Shown: positions 8,295-17,154, counted from the stretch's first letter. The stretch is 64,000 nucleotides of DNA from Nocardioides flavus (ex Wang et al. 2016) (GCF_014653115.1 NZ_BNAD01000012.1:1-64000), one strand, 5' to 3'. Numbers and translations: made by a program. The notes: generated from the sequence alone by a model not told the origin.

Positions 8295-9329
8295 TCATTC
8301 GTGGGGGTGGGTGGGAGGTGCTGCGGTGGTCGTTCCCGAGTCTACGCCGTCGTCGTGGACGTAGTGGCTGAGTGCCGCGCGCGCAACGGCGGTGAACGAG
8401 TCGGCGTACGCCGCGGGGGCGAGCAGCGTGGCGTGCGGGGCCAGGCGCAGCAGGAGGGAGGTCACCCACTCCTCGCTGGCCACCTCGAGGTCGACATCGA
8501 CGGTGTCGTCGGGGCCGGGGCGCTGACCGGTCACGGGGTAGTACTCCACCACCCAGCGCGCCGGCGGCGCGAGCCGGAGGGTCACCGGCGTGGTCTCGGC
8601 GTCGGCGAACCACCCGCCTGCGAGGTCGCGGGGACGCGCGCCGGGGTCGGCGACCGGGCTGTCGAGCTCGGTGGCCGCGACGATGCGGTCGACGCGGAAC
8701 GCCCGGTCCCCCACGGCCGTGTGGCACCAGGCGTCGAGGTAGAGCACGTCCTCGACGCGCGAGAGACCACGCGGGTCGACCACGCGCGTGGACTGCTGGT
8801 CGCGCGACGGCACGTGGTAGCTGATCTCGAGCTGGTGGCCGTGCGCGATCGCCGACTCCAGGACCGGCACCACGCCGCTGGTCTCCAGCGGCGTCGGCGA
8901 CACGTGCAGCCGCAGCAGCTCCTCGCCGTCGTGGCCGGCCGCCTCCTCGAGCTTCGCCAGCGTGCGCGCGATGACCTCGCGCGCCTCGGCCGGTGCCGTG
9001 TCGACCATGGTGCGCAGGGCGACGACGAGCGAGGTGGCCTCGGCCGGCGAGAAGCGCACGGGGCGGGCGAGGTAGTCGGCGTTGTCGACACGGATGACCC
9101 GGTCGCCCTCCAGCGCATCGAGGTCGACCTCGATGAGGTCGCCCGGCAGGCCCGGAGACAGCCCGGTCATGAAGAGCAGCCGCAGGTCACGCTCGATCTG
9201 CTCGGCGTCGGTGCCGAAGTGGGCGGCCGCGTCGTCGAGGCGGACCTCGCCGCGAGCGAGCAGGTAGGGCACGAGCGCGAGCAGCCGTGCCACCTGGTCG
9301 GGGGCAGTGTCCGAGCCCTGCGTCGTCAT
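8295..9329 (-). CDS. pafC: WYL-domain transcriptional activator PafC
   Basis: 344 residues. An N-terminal winged-helix region (QVARLLALVPYLLARGEVRLDDAAAHFGTDAEQIERDLRLL) is followed by a WYL domain (LEISYHVPSRDQQSTRVVDPRGLSRVEDVLYLDAWC) and a C-terminal WCX region. With PafB it forms the heterodimer that activates the LexA-independent DNA-damage response in mycobacteria. The ATG overlaps the pafB stop by 4 bases, giving coupled 1:1 translation. Confidence 0.95.
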   Translation of the reverse strand: MTTQGSDTAPDQVARLLALVPYLLARGEVRLDDAAAHFGTDAEQIERDLRLLFMTGLSPGLPGDLIEVDLDALEGDRVIRVDNADYLARPVRFSPAEATSLVVALRTMVDTAPAEAREVIARTLAKLEEAAGHDGEELLRLHVSPTPLETSGVVPVLESAIAHGHQLEISYHVPSRDQQSTRVVDPRGLSRVEDVLYLDAWCHTAVGDRAFRVDRIVAATELDSPVADPGARPRDLAGGWFADAETTPVTLRLAPPARWVVEYYPVTGQRPGPDDTVDVDLEVASEEWVTSLLLRLAPHATLLAPAAYADSFTAVARAALSHYVHDDGVDSGTTTAAPPTHPHE

Positions 9330-10327
9330 CGGTCCTCCCCCGTCGCGGCGGCTCCACCAGCGGCCGCGACCACCGCACGCAGCCGGGCGACCACGTCGTC
9401 GCGCAGTGCCTCCGGGGACTCCACGACCACGTCGGGCCCGTAGGTCATCACCTCGTCGGAGAGCTCGTGGACCGGTCCCTCGACCACGACGGCGTCCCAG
9501 CCGGGACGGTCCGCGAGCGGGGTCACGGACTCGGCGCGCCGCCGCAGGCCGATGCCGGTGCCCTGCCGGACCCGGACCTGCGCGCGCACGGAGGGGAACG
9601 AGGACGAGAGCCGGCGCGCGACCGCGCGCACGTCCGTGCCGGCGGGCACCTCGTACGCCCCAGAGCGACCCGTCGCCCGCACCGGTCCGACGATGCGGGA
9701 CAGGCGGAAGACCCGCTCGGCTCCACGGTCGACGTCGTGGCCCACGACGTACCAGCGCCCCGACGACCGGGCCAGGCCCCAGGGCTCCAGGCGACGGGTG
9801 GTGGGCGTCGTCTCGTCGGCGCGCTGGTAGGGGAAGCTGACCTGGCGCCGCTTGCCGACCGCGTCCCACAGCGGCTCGAAGGCCGGCTCGTCGGCGGTGA
9901 TGGCAGGCGCCACGACCTCCAGGCGGGAGGGGTCGACCTCGACGCCTTGGGCCTTCAGCTTGGCCAGCGCGCGCCCGGTCGCCTTGGCGAGCGTGGCGTG
10001 CTGCCAGACCTGGGCCGCCAGGCCGAGAACAGCGGCCTCGTCGGGCTCGAAGCGGATCTCCGGCAACGAGGTCTGCTCCGTGGGGATCCGGTAGCCGATC
10101 TCGTCGTCGAAGAACGCGTCGGCGCTGCCGACCTCGATGACGGCCCCGATCTGGCGCAGCGCGTCCTTGTCGCGCTCGAAGGCGCGCTCGAAGGCCTCGT
10201 CGCCGGCCGGCCCGCGCGCGTGCTCGGGGTAGCACGCCTCGCGGATCGCGTCCTTGCCGATGAACCGCTTCGCGCCGAGCAGCAGGATGTGCAGGTTCAT
10301 CAGCCGCTCTGCCCGTGGCTGCACCAT
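9326..10327 (-). CDS. pafB: WYL-domain transcriptional activator PafB
   Basis: 333 residues. The N-terminus MVQPRAERLMNLHILLLGAKRFIGKDAIRE is the usual PafB helix-turn-helix. A WYL domain (VSFPYQRADETTPTTRRLEPWGLARSSGRWYVVGHD) and a C-terminal WCX domain follow. It is the partner of PafC. I choose the ATG at 10327 because the residues upstream in the same frame are low-complexity Ser/Arg and unlike the family. The gene sits between the FKBP lipoprotein and pafC in the pafA transcription unit. Confidence 0.95.
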   Translation of the reverse strand: MVQPRAERLMNLHILLLGAKRFIGKDAIREACYPEHARGPAGDEAFERAFERDKDALRQIGAVIEVGSADAFFDDEIGYRIPTEQTSLPEIRFEPDEAAVLGLAAQVWQHATLAKATGRALAKLKAQGVEVDPSRLEVVAPAITADEPAFEPLWDAVGKRRQVSFPYQRADETTPTTRRLEPWGLARSSGRWYVVGHDVDRGAERVFRLSRIVGPVRATGRSGAYEVPAGTDVRAVARRLSSSFPSVRAQVRVRQGTGIGLRRRAESVTPLADRPGWDAVVVEGPVHELSDEVMTYGPDVVVESPEALRDDVVARLRAVVAAAGGAAATGEDR

Positions 10328-10364
10328 GCGCTCTCCCCCGCTCCTCGCCGCGCCCGCCGTCAGC

Positions 10365-11318
10365 TCACTTGGCGCCGAGGATGTCGACGACGAAGAAGAG
10401 CGTGTCGGTGCCCTTGATGCCGGCCTGCTCGTTGCCCTGCTTGCCATAGCCCTTGGCGGGCGGGATCTCCAGGATCACCCGGGAGCCGACCGTACGGCCG
10501 ACGAGGCGCTCGTCCCAGCCGGCGATGACCTGGCCGACGCCGATCGGGAACTCCGCCGGCTCTGCGCTGTAGGACTCGTCGAAGGGCTCGTCAGCGTTGT
10601 AGACCTGGCCGAGGTAGTCGACGGTGAGCGTCTGGCCGGACTTCACCTTGGGGCCGTCGCCCTTCACGAGCGTCGTGGCGATCAGCTCGCCGGTCGGCGT
10701 GTGGGCGGTGCTGAAGTCGAAGCCGGTGATGACACCGTCCTCCTCGACGATGGTGGGCGCCCAGCCGGCGGGCTCCTTGTCCTCGCCCTGCGGGCCGTCG
10801 AGCGGCGGCACCGTCTCGGCGGTGTCCATGATGTCGACGATCGCGAGGACGGCGTCGCGGTTGCCGATGCCGATGTCGGGCCGACCGCCCTCGCCGTAGG
10901 CGTCCTCGGCGGAGGTCAGCAGCACGACACGGTCGCCGACCTGGTTGCCGATGAGCATCTCACGCAGGAACGGCAGCGTGTCCTCGGCCAGCTCCACCGA
11001 CTGGGGACCCTGCTCGTAGGTGCTCTGGGCCTGCTCCTCGGTGAAGCCGTTGCCGATCCACCAGTCGACCGACACGGTGTCGCCGTCCGCGACCTCGTCG
11101 CCGTCGCCCTCCACGAGGACCTCGGTCTCGGCCTCGGAGCCGTCGAGCCGGCCGTCGAAGGTGACCTCGGGCTCCTCGCCCTGCTTGCCCTCGATCGTCA
11201 CCGAGCTGAGCGGCGCGCCGCCCTCCTCGGAGTCGCCGGAGGCGGACCCGCACGCGGCGAGCCCGAGCAGGCTGAGGGCGAGGACACTGCTGAGGGCAGC
11301 GGAACGTACACGAGACAC
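10365..11318 (-). CDS. Tandem FKBP-type peptidyl-prolyl isomerase lipoprotein
   Basis: 317 residues. A signal peptide ends in the lipobox LGLAAC (Cys23), so it should be a membrane-anchored lipoprotein. Two FKBP folds follow. The first (about residues 70-165) is divergent: it opens with GDTVSVDWWIGNG and lacks the usual YTG. The C-terminal one looks canonical (GQTLTVDYLGQVYNADEPFDESY, PIGVGQVIAGWDERLVG, LEIPPAKGYG). It probably isomerises prolyl bonds in exported proteins. A GTG at 11318 with AAGG 8 bases upstream gives the best start. An FKBP gene beside pafA is common in actinobacteria. Confidence 0.92.
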   Translation of the reverse strand: MSRVRSAALSSVLALSLLGLAACGSASGDSEEGGAPLSSVTIEGKQGEEPEVTFDGRLDGSEAETEVLVEGDGDEVADGDTVSVDWWIGNGFTEEQAQSTYEQGPQSVELAEDTLPFLREMLIGNQVGDRVVLLTSAEDAYGEGGRPDIGIGNRDAVLAIVDIMDTAETVPPLDGPQGEDKEPAGWAPTIVEEDGVITGFDFSTAHTPTGELIATTLVKGDGPKVKSGQTLTVDYLGQVYNADEPFDESYSAEPAEFPIGVGQVIAGWDERLVGRTVGSRVILEIPPAKGYGKQGNEQAGIKGTDTLFFVVDILGAK

Positions 11319-11418
11319 TGGGTTCACCTTGTTCGATCGGTCGGCTTGCGCGCACACCCTATCCAGCGGACCCCACCCGTACGGTCGCGACACCGGCCGG
11401 TGGGTCGGAGCGGGGCTC

Positions 11419-12780
11419 TCACATGCCGTCGATGAGGCGCTGCACCCGCTCGTCGTAGGCCTTGAACGGGTCCTTGCAGAGCACCGTGCGCTGCGCCTGG
11501 TCGTTGAGCTTGAGGTGCACCCAGTCGACGGTGAAGTCACGACGCCGCTCCTGCGCGCGGCGGATGAACTCGCCGCGCAGGCGCGCGCGGGTGTTCTGCG
11601 GCGGGACGCTCTTGGCCTCGAAGATCTTGAGGTCGCTGCTCACGCGGGCGACCGCCCCGCGCTTCTCGAGCAGGTAGTAGAGCCCGCGGCCGCGGTGGAT
11701 GTCGTGGTAGGCGAGGTCGAGCTGCGCGATGCGCGCGTCGCCCAGCGACAGGCCGTGCTTGGCGCGGTAGCGCTCGATGAGCTTGAGCTTGATGACCCAG
11801 TCGATCTCGCGGTCGACCAGGCCGAGGTCGTCGGACTCGACGGCCTTGAGCCCGCGCTCCCACAGGTCGAGGGCGCGCTCGATGGTCGGGGTGGAGATCT
11901 GACGGCGGTCGACGAAGTCGCGGGCCTTGCCGAGGTACTCGGCCTGGATCTCCAGCGCGCTCGCCTCGCGTCCGTTGGCCAGGCGCACCTTGCGTCGCCC
12001 GGTCGGGTCGTGGCTGATCTCGCGGATGGCGCGGATCGGGTTCTCCATCGTGAGGTCGCGCATCACCACGCCCTCCTCGATCATCCGCAGGACGAGGTCG
12101 CACGACGCCACCTTGAGCAGTGTCGTGGTCTCGCTCATGTTGGAGTCGCCGACGATGACGTGCAGGCGGCGGAACCGTTCGGCGTCGGCGTGCGGCTCGT
12201 CGCGGGTGTTGATGATCGGGCGGCTGCGCGTGGTGGCGCTGCTGACGCCCTCCCAGATGTGCTCGGCTCGCTGGCTCACGCTGTAGGACGCACCGCGCGG
12301 CGTCATCACGACCTTGCCGGCCCCGACGACGATCTGGCGGGTCACCAGGAACGGGATCAGGATGTCGGCCAGCCGGCTGAACTCCCCCGCCCGGCCGACG
12401 AGGTAGTTCTCGTGGCAGCCGTAGGAGTTGCCCGCGGAGTCGGTGTTGTTCTTGAACAGGTAGATGTCGCCGGCGATGCCCTCCTCGTGCAGGCGCGCCT
12501 CGGCGTCGAGGAGCAGCCCCTCGAGGATCCGCTCCCCCGCCTTGTCGTGCGTGACGAGGTCGACGATGTCGTCGCACTCGGGGGTGGCGTACTCCGGGTG
12601 GCTGCCGACGTCGAGGTAGAGCCGGGCGCCGTTGCGGAGGAAGACGTTGGACGAGCGACCCCAGCTGACGACCTTGCGGAACAGGTAGCGCGCGACCTCG
12701 TCGGGACTCAGCCGGCGCTGCCCCTTGAACGTGCACGTGACGCCGTACTCGTTCTCGATGCCAAAGATCCGCCGGTCCAT
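11419..12780 (-). CDS. pafA: Pup--protein ligase PafA
   Basis: A 453-residue carboxylate-amine ligase of the glutamine-synthetase-like fold. It couples ATP hydrolysis to isopeptide bonding between the C-terminal Glu of Pup and a target lysine. The family start [12 protein letters not shown] (metal-binding GIENEYG, residues 7-13), [18 protein letters not shown] and the [26 protein letters not shown] block are all present. The length equals the family norm. A TAGTGT -10 box (12787-12792) lies 6 bases before the ATG, so it is probably leaderless and heads the pafA-FKBP-pafBC-tat unit. Confidence 0.98.
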   Translation of the reverse strand: MDRRIFGIENEYGVTCTFKGQRRLSPDEVARYLFRKVVSWGRSSNVFLRNGARLYLDVGSHPEYATPECDDIVDLVTHDKAGERILEGLLLDAEARLHEEGIAGDIYLFKNNTDSAGNSYGCHENYLVGRAGEFSRLADILIPFLVTRQIVVGAGKVVMTPRGASYSVSQRAEHIWEGVSSATTRSRPIINTRDEPHADAERFRRLHVIVGDSNMSETTTLLKVASCDLVLRMIEEGVVMRDLTMENPIRAIREISHDPTGRRKVRLANGREASALEIQAEYLGKARDFVDRRQISTPTIERALDLWERGLKAVESDDLGLVDREIDWVIKLKLIERYRAKHGLSLGDARIAQLDLAYHDIHRGRGLYYLLEKRGAVARVSSDLKIFEAKSVPPQNTRARLRGEFIRRAQERRRDFTVDWVHLKLNDQAQRTVLCKDPFKAYDERVQRLIDGM

Positions 12781-12786
12781 GTCCCC

Positions 12787-12792
12787 ACACTA
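12787..12792 (-). promoter_or_regulatory. -10 box of pafA
   Basis: TAGTGT on the minus strand, 6 bases before the pafA ATG at 12780. It predicts a leaderless pafA transcript. Confidence 0.55.
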
Positions 12793-12906
12793 GGACCGGG
12801 GACCACGTCCCGCGCGGCACTCCGCACCGAAACTTGGCGAACCTGCCCGCGTCGCCGCCCGACGCCGCGCTTGACGTGGCCGTCCCGGGCGGGCGAGCGT
12901 TCCCCC

Positions 12907-13317
12907 ATGGGACCCCGCCACCTCGTCGCGACCGTCCTGGTCGAGCCGGGCACCGTGGAGGACCTCGAGCTGAGGGTGATGACCGACGACCTGTGGCTGT
13001 GGCCGGTGAGGACGGCGCCCGTGGTGGTCGACGGCGCCAGGCTGGAGTTCCAGCTCCGCCGGCGCCTGGTCGAGCAGCGGCGCGGGGAGTGGGACGACGC
13101 CGCCGGCTGGACCCCGGCCTGGATCGGCTTCGGCGCCGCCTGGCACGAGTTCGGACCGGACGGCGACGTACGCCCGTCGGGGCCGCTCCCCTGGGCCGCG
13201 CACCAGCGGCTGTGGAGCGCGCTGGACGAGTTCGGTCCGTTCGTGCGCTACCGGCGGCGGCTCACCGGGATCCCGACGGTGCCCACGGCGGAGTGGCCGG
13301 GGCTCCACCTCCGCTGA
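12907..13317 (+). CDS. Hypothetical protein between pafA and prcA
   Basis: 136 residues, unrecognised. Third codon positions are strongly GC-biased through its whole length, as in real genes here. Composition is plausible, rich in Trp (for instance DDLWLWPVRTAPVVVDG and WTPAWIGFGAAWHEFGPDG). It has no signal peptide, membrane segment or known motif. It is the only plus-strand gene within the proteasome locus and splits pafA from prcA. TTGACG at 12871 is a possible -35, but no good -10 or ribosome site precedes the ATG at 12907. It ends before the palindromic element at 13348. Confidence 0.65.
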   Translation: MGPRHLVATVLVEPGTVEDLELRVMTDDLWLWPVRTAPVVVDGARLEFQLRRRLVEQRRGEWDDAAGWTPAWIGFGAAWHEFGPDGDVRPSGPLPWAAHQRLWSALDEFGPFVRYRRRLTGIPTVPTAEWPGLHLR

Positions 13318-13347
13318 GCGGTCCGGGGACGGTGTCCCGCCGCCCGG

Positions 13348-13422
13348 GGACTCCCCGCTCGAGCGGGGAGTCCGCCACTTCGAGGGGTGTACGACCCCCT
13401 CCAGGTGTCGGACTTCCCCACC
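13348..13422. repeat. Double-palindrome intergenic element, copy A
   Basis: A 75-bp element with a perfect 26-bp palindrome at 13348-13373 (each half GGACTCCCCGCTC). Read on the minus strand, a GGTGGGGAAGTCC motif begins the element (its first base is at 13422), then comes an imperfect hairpin (CACCTGGAGGGG against CCCCTCGAAGTG), then the palindrome. The opening GGGGA-GTCC can also pair with the first half of the palindrome, so two folds exclude each other. The same architecture recurs at 53716-53799 with different stem bases. It lies between convergent gene ends. Confidence 0.75.
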
Positions 13423-13428
13423 CAGCAG

Positions 13429-13452
13429 GCGCGTCCCGCAGGCGGGACGCGC
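13429..13452 (-). terminator. Hairpin terminator after prcA
   Basis: An 11-bp perfect stem (GCGCGTCCCGC with GCGGGACGCGC) and a 2-base loop, starting 4 bases past the prcA stop. No T-run follows, as is usual for high-GC actinobacteria. Confidence 0.7.
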
Positions 13453-13456
13453 ACGA

Positions 13457-14497
13457 TCAGATCTGGCCGGGCTCCGCGGGCGGCGGCGTGCCGGGGTCCG
13501 GCGGTCGGCCCGGCTGGGGTGCCGGGGGCTGCGGTGCCGGTGGGGACGGCTCGCCGGGGGCGGCCGGGTCGGTCGGCTCGGCCGGCGGGTCGGCGGGCGG
13601 GGCCACCGGGGGCGCGACGGGAGGCGCCACCGGAGGCGCGGTCGGCGGTGAGCCCGGCTCCCCGGTGACCGGGTCCTCGAGGGGCGGCGTCGCTCCCGAG
13701 ACCTGGTCGGTCGGGTCGCTCGGGTCGTCCTGGCCGGAGTGACGCGGCCCCGACCCGGCGAGGGCGTCCTCAGGGGACGCCTCGTCGGCGCGCTCGTCCC
13801 CGCGGGCCCCGAGGACCTCGGCGAGCCGCGCCGCGCGCAGCCGCAGGAACTTGCGCGGCTGCGTACGGGTGCGGTCCAGGACGGCGACCTCGAGGTCGCG
13901 GGCCGGGATCACCCGGTCCTCGGAGTCGCTGTGGCCGAGGGCGGCGACGGCGACCCGCAGGGCCTCGTCGAGCGAGGCCCCGGCGACGTAGTGCTCGGCC
14001 AGGTGCCCGGCCACGACGTCGGCTGCGCCACCCATCACGGCGTAGCCGTGCTCGTCGGCGACCTGGCCGTCGTAGGTGAGGCGGTAGAGCTGGTCGTCCT
14101 CGGGGGCGTCGCCGATCTCGGCGACGAAGATCTCGACCTCGTAGGGCTTCTCGCCGCCGGAGGAGAAGATCGTTCCGAGCGTCTGGGCGTAGGCGTTGGC
14201 GAGACCACGGCCGGTGACGTCGCGCCGGTCGTAGGCGTAGCCGCGCATGTCGGCGAGGCGTACGCCGGCGATGCGGAGGTTCTCGAACTCGTTGTAGCGT
14301 CCGACCGCCGCGAAGGCGATCCGGTCGTAGATCTCGCTGACCTTGTGCAGCGCCTGGGACGGGTTCTCCGAGACGAACAGGATGCCGTCGGCGTACTGGA
14401 CCGCGACCACCGAGCGCCCGCGGGCGATGCCCTTGCGCGCGAAGTCGGCCCGGTCCTTCATCAGCTGCTCGGGCGAGACATAGAACGGCATACTCAT
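13457..14497 (-). CDS. prcA: Proteasome subunit alpha with a long proline-rich tail
   Basis: 346 residues. Residues 1 to about 240 are a typical Prc[24 protein letters not shown] (the gate-forming N-terminus), [23 protein letters not shown] and [12 protein letters not shown]. It forms the outer heptameric rings that gate the 20S chamber and dock Arc. From residue 245 to the end comes a low-complexity tail of about 100 residues. It is first Asp/Ser/Pro rich, then Pro/Ala rich with three APPV units near residues 287-298. The usual PrcA length is about 240-260 residues, so the tail is unusual. The ATG at 14497 has GGAG 8 bases upstream. The prcB stop is 21 bases before it. Confidence 0.97.
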   Translation of the reverse strand: MSMPFYVSPEQLMKDRADFARKGIARGRSVVAVQYADGILFVSENPSQALHKVSEIYDRIAFAAVGRYNEFENLRIAGVRLADMRGYAYDRRDVTGRGLANAYAQTLGTIFSSGGEKPYEVEIFVAEIGDAPEDDQLYRLTYDGQVADEHGYAVMGGAADVVAGHLAEHYVAGASLDEALRVAVAALGHSDSEDRVIPARDLEVAVLDRTRTQPRKFLRLRAARLAEVLGARGDERADEASPEDALAGSGPRHSGQDDPSDPTDQVSGATPPLEDPVTGEPGSPPTAPPVAPPVAPPVAPPADPPAEPTDPAAPGEPSPPAPQPPAPQPGRPPDPGTPPPAEPGQI

Positions 14498-14518
14498 GTG
14501 AGTGACTCCTGCGTCGGA

Positions 14519-15349
14519 TCAGGTCAGGGCCGCGGCGGGGCCGTCGGGGCGCTCCATGCGGGAGGCCAGGATGCGGTCGGCGATGGCGGCCACCTCGTCG
14601 TCGGGCATCCGGCGCCCACCGTCGGCGGTGATCACGTGGACGACCGGGAAGATCCGGCGGGTGATGTCGGGGCCGCCGGTGGCGGAGTCGTCGTCGGCGG
14701 CGTCGTAGAGGGCCTGCACGATGGCGGTGACCGCCTCCTCGACGTCGAAGTCGTCGCGGTAGAGCTTCTTGAGCGAGCCGCGGGCGAACAGCGAGCCGGA
14801 GCCCACCGAGTGGAAGGCGGTCTCCTCGTAGCGGCCGCCGGTCACGTCGTAGCTGAAGATCCGCCCCTGGTCGGCGGTGAGGTCGTAGCCGGCGAAGAGC
14901 GGCACCACCGCGAGGCCCTGCATGGCCATGCCGAGGTTGGCGCGGATGAGGGCCGCGAGCCGGTTGGCCTTGCCGTCCATCGACAGCGTGGTGCCCTCGA
15001 TCTTCTCGTAGTGCTCGAGCTCGGTCTGGAAGAGCCGCACCATCTCGACCGCGAGACCGGCGGTGCCGGCGATGCCGACCACGGAGTACTCGTCGGCCGG
15101 GAAGACCTTCTGGATGTCGCGCTGGGCGATGATGTTGCCCATCGTGGCGCGCCGGTCGCCCGCCATCACGACGCCGCCGTCGAAGGTCGCCGCGACGATC
15201 GTGGTGCCGTGAGGGGCCAGGTCGCCGGCGGCACCGGCGGGCACGGCACGGCGCGAGGGAAGCAGGTCGGGCGCCTCGGCGCCGAGGAAGTCGGCGAAGC
15301 TGGAGGTGCCGGGCGTCATGTACGACGAGGGGAGGCGGGAGTCTCCCAT
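14519..15349 (-). CDS. prcB: Proteasome subunit beta
   Basis: 276 residues. The propeptide of 48 residues ends in DLAPHG, and autocleavage should expose Thr49 ([24 protein letters not shown]), the N-terminal nucleophile. Other core motifs are present ([47 protein letters not shown]). It forms the inner catalytic rings of the 20S proteasome. The ATG at 15349 starts 5 bases after the pup stop, so it is part of the pup-prcB-prcA unit. Confidence 0.97.
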   Translation of the reverse strand: MGDSRLPSSYMTPGTSSFADFLGAEAPDLLPSRRAVPAGAAGDLAPHGTTIVAATFDGGVVMAGDRRATMGNIIAQRDIQKVFPADEYSVVGIAGTAGLAVEMVRLFQTELEHYEKIEGTTLSMDGKANRLAALIRANLGMAMQGLAVVPLFAGYDLTADQGRIFSYDVTGGRYEETAFHSVGSGSLFARGSLKKLYRDDFDVEEAVTAIVQALYDAADDDSATGGPDITRRIFPVVHVITADGGRRMPDDEVAAIADRILASRMERPDGPAAALT

Positions 15350-15354
15350 GCGGC

Positions 15355-15552
15355 CTACTCCCCGCCCTTCTGGATGAACGACTTCACGAAGTCCTCGGCG
15401 TTGGTCTCGAGCACCTCGTCGATCTCGTCGAGGATCGCGTCGACGTCCTCGTCGATCATCTCCTTGCGCTCGGCGACGTCGGTCTCGACGACCTCCTCGG
15501 TCGCCGACTCCTCCTGCGAGGACTTGCGCGGCTGCTTCTGCTCCTGGGCCAT
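15355..15552 (-). CDS. pup: Prokaryotic ubiquitin-like protein Pup
   Basis: 65 residues, highly acidic and largely disordered ([16 protein letters not shown] at the start, [18 protein letters not shown] in the Arc-binding coiled region). The last three residues are GGE, so this Pup is made ready for PafA and does not need the deamidation that GGQ forms need. A TAGGGT -10 box (15559-15564) stands 6 bases before the ATG, suggesting a leaderless promoter for pup-prcB-prcA separate from dop. Confidence 0.98.
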   Translation of the reverse strand: MAQEQKQPRKSSQEESATEEVVETDVAERKEMIDEDVDAILDEIDEVLETNAEDFVKSFIQKGGE

Positions 15553-15558
15553 GCCACG

Positions 15559-15564
15559 ACCCTA
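15559..15564 (-). promoter_or_regulatory. -10 box of pup
   Basis: TAGGGT on the minus strand, 6 bases before the pup ATG at 15552. It is a probable leaderless promoter for pup-prcB-prcA. Confidence 0.55.
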
Positions 15565-15621
15565 TCCACTCCCACCGACGCCACAAGGACGTTCACCGTC
15601 GGCGGACGGGTGTTTCCTCGG

Positions 15622-17142
15622 TCAGCGGGTGATCGCCGCGACCAGCGCCTGGGCGGTGTCGCAGCGGTCGATCAGCTCGCCGACGTGGGCGCGGGTGCCC
15701 CGGAGCGGGTCGATGGTCGGCACCCGCTGGAGCGACTCGCGGCCGGGGAGGTCGAAGATGACCGAGTCCCACGACGCCGCGGCGACCGAGTCGGCGTACT
15801 TGTCGAGGCACCGCCCGCGGAAGTAGGCGCGCGTGTCGACCGGCGGGTCGTGCATGGCCGCCTCGATGGTGGCGTCGTCGAGGAGCCGCTCGATCCGCCC
15901 GGCGGCGGCGAGGCGGTGGTAGAGGCCCTTGTCGGGGCGTACGTCGGCGTACTGCAGGTCGATGAGGTGCAGCTTGGCGTCGTCCCACCCGAGGCCGTCG
16001 CGGTCGCGGTACTGCTGGAGCAGCTTGAGCTTGGCGACCCAGTCGAGCTCGGTCGCGCACTCCATCGGGTCCCGCTCGAGCCGGGTCAGCACCGACTCCC
16101 ACCGCGCCAGCACGTCGACCGTCTGGTCGTCGGCGTCGCTGCCGTAGCGGTCCTCGACGTACTTGCGGGCGAGGTCGAGGTACTCCAGCTGCAGCTGCAC
16201 GGCGGTCAGGCGACGCCCGTCGCGGAGCGTGACGAGGTGCCGCAGCGTCGGGTCGTGCGAGACGTCGCGCAGCGACTTGACCGCCCCTTCGACGCTCAGG
16301 TCGCGGTCGATGAAGCCGTCCTCGATCATGGCGAGCACGAGCGCGGTGGTGCCCGACTTGAGGTAGATCGACACCTCGGCGAGGTTGGCGTCGCCCAGGA
16401 TCACGTGGAGGCGGCGGTAGACCGCGGGATCGGCGTGGGGCTCGTCGCGGGTGTTGATGATCGGACGCTTGAGCGTCGTCTCGAGCCCGACCTCGACCTC
16501 GAAGTAGTCGGAGCGCTGGCTGATCTGGAAGCCGCGGTCGGCCGTGGTGTCGCGGCCGTCCTGCCCGATGCCGACCCGGCCGGCGCCGGTGACGACCTGC
16601 CGCGAGACGAAGAACGGGGTCAGGTGGCGCACGATCTCCGCGAACTGGGTCGAGCGCCGCATGAGGTAGTTCTCGTGGGCGCCGTAGGAGGCACCCTTGT
16701 TGTCGGTGTTGTTCTTGTAGAGCAGGATCGGCGTGCTGCCGGGCACCTGGGCGGCCATCCGCGAGGCGTCGAGCATCACCTGCTCCCCCGCCTTCTCCCA
16801 GCGCACCACGTCGAGCGGCGTGGTGACCTCGGGCGAGGAGTACTCGGGGTGGGCGTGGTCGACGTAGAGCCGGGCGCCGTTGGTGAGGATGACGTTGGCC
16901 AGGCCGAGGTCCTCGTCCGTCAGCTGGCTCGGGTCCGCGATCTGGCGCGCCATGTCGAAGCCGCGGGCGTCGCGCAGCGGCGACTCCTCCTCGAAGTCCC
17001 AGCGGGCCCGCCGGGCGCGCGCGGTCGAGCTGGCGTACGCGTTGACGATCTGCGAGGACGCGACCATCGGGTTGGCCGACGGCTGTCCCTGCACGGAGAT
17101 CCCGTACTCGACCTCCGTGCCCATCACGCGGCGTACGCTCAT
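15622..17142 (-). CDS. dop: Depupylase / deamidase of Pup (Dop)
   Basis: 506 residues, homologous to PafA. It begins [24 protein letters not shown] with the GTEVEYG metal motif and contains [29 protein letters not shown]. The Dop loop region follows [23 protein letters not shown]. It removes Pup from substrates. Since Pup here already ends in Glu, deamidation is not needed. The ATG at 17142 has a TAGGCT box 6 bases upstream (17149-17154), which lies inside the first codons of the divergent methyltransferase gene. Confidence 0.97.
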   Translation of the reverse strand: MSVRRVMGTEVEYGISVQGQPSANPMVASSQIVNAYASSTARARRARWDFEEESPLRDARGFDMARQIADPSQLTDEDLGLANVILTNGARLYVDHAHPEYSSPEVTTPLDVVRWEKAGEQVMLDASRMAAQVPGSTPILLYKNNTDNKGASYGAHENYLMRRSTQFAEIVRHLTPFFVSRQVVTGAGRVGIGQDGRDTTADRGFQISQRSDYFEVEVGLETTLKRPIINTRDEPHADPAVYRRLHVILGDANLAEVSIYLKSGTTALVLAMIEDGFIDRDLSVEGAVKSLRDVSHDPTLRHLVTLRDGRRLTAVQLQLEYLDLARKYVEDRYGSDADDQTVDVLARWESVLTRLERDPMECATELDWVAKLKLLQQYRDRDGLGWDDAKLHLIDLQYADVRPDKGLYHRLAAAGRIERLLDDATIEAAMHDPPVDTRAYFRGRCLDKYADSVAAASWDSVIFDLPGRESLQRVPTIDPLRGTRAHVGELIDRCDTAQALVAAITR

Positions 17143-17154
17143 GTGATGAGCCTA
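17134..17154. promoter_or_regulatory. Interlocked leaderless promoters of dop and the methyltransferase gene
   Basis: The plus-strand box TACGCT (17134-17139) is 6 bases before the methyltransferase ATG (17146). The minus-strand box TAGGCT (17149-17154) is 6 bases before the dop ATG (17142). Each -10 box is inside the first codons of the other gene, and the start codons are 3 bp apart. Polymerase binding at the two promoters should be mutually exclusive. Confidence 0.6.
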
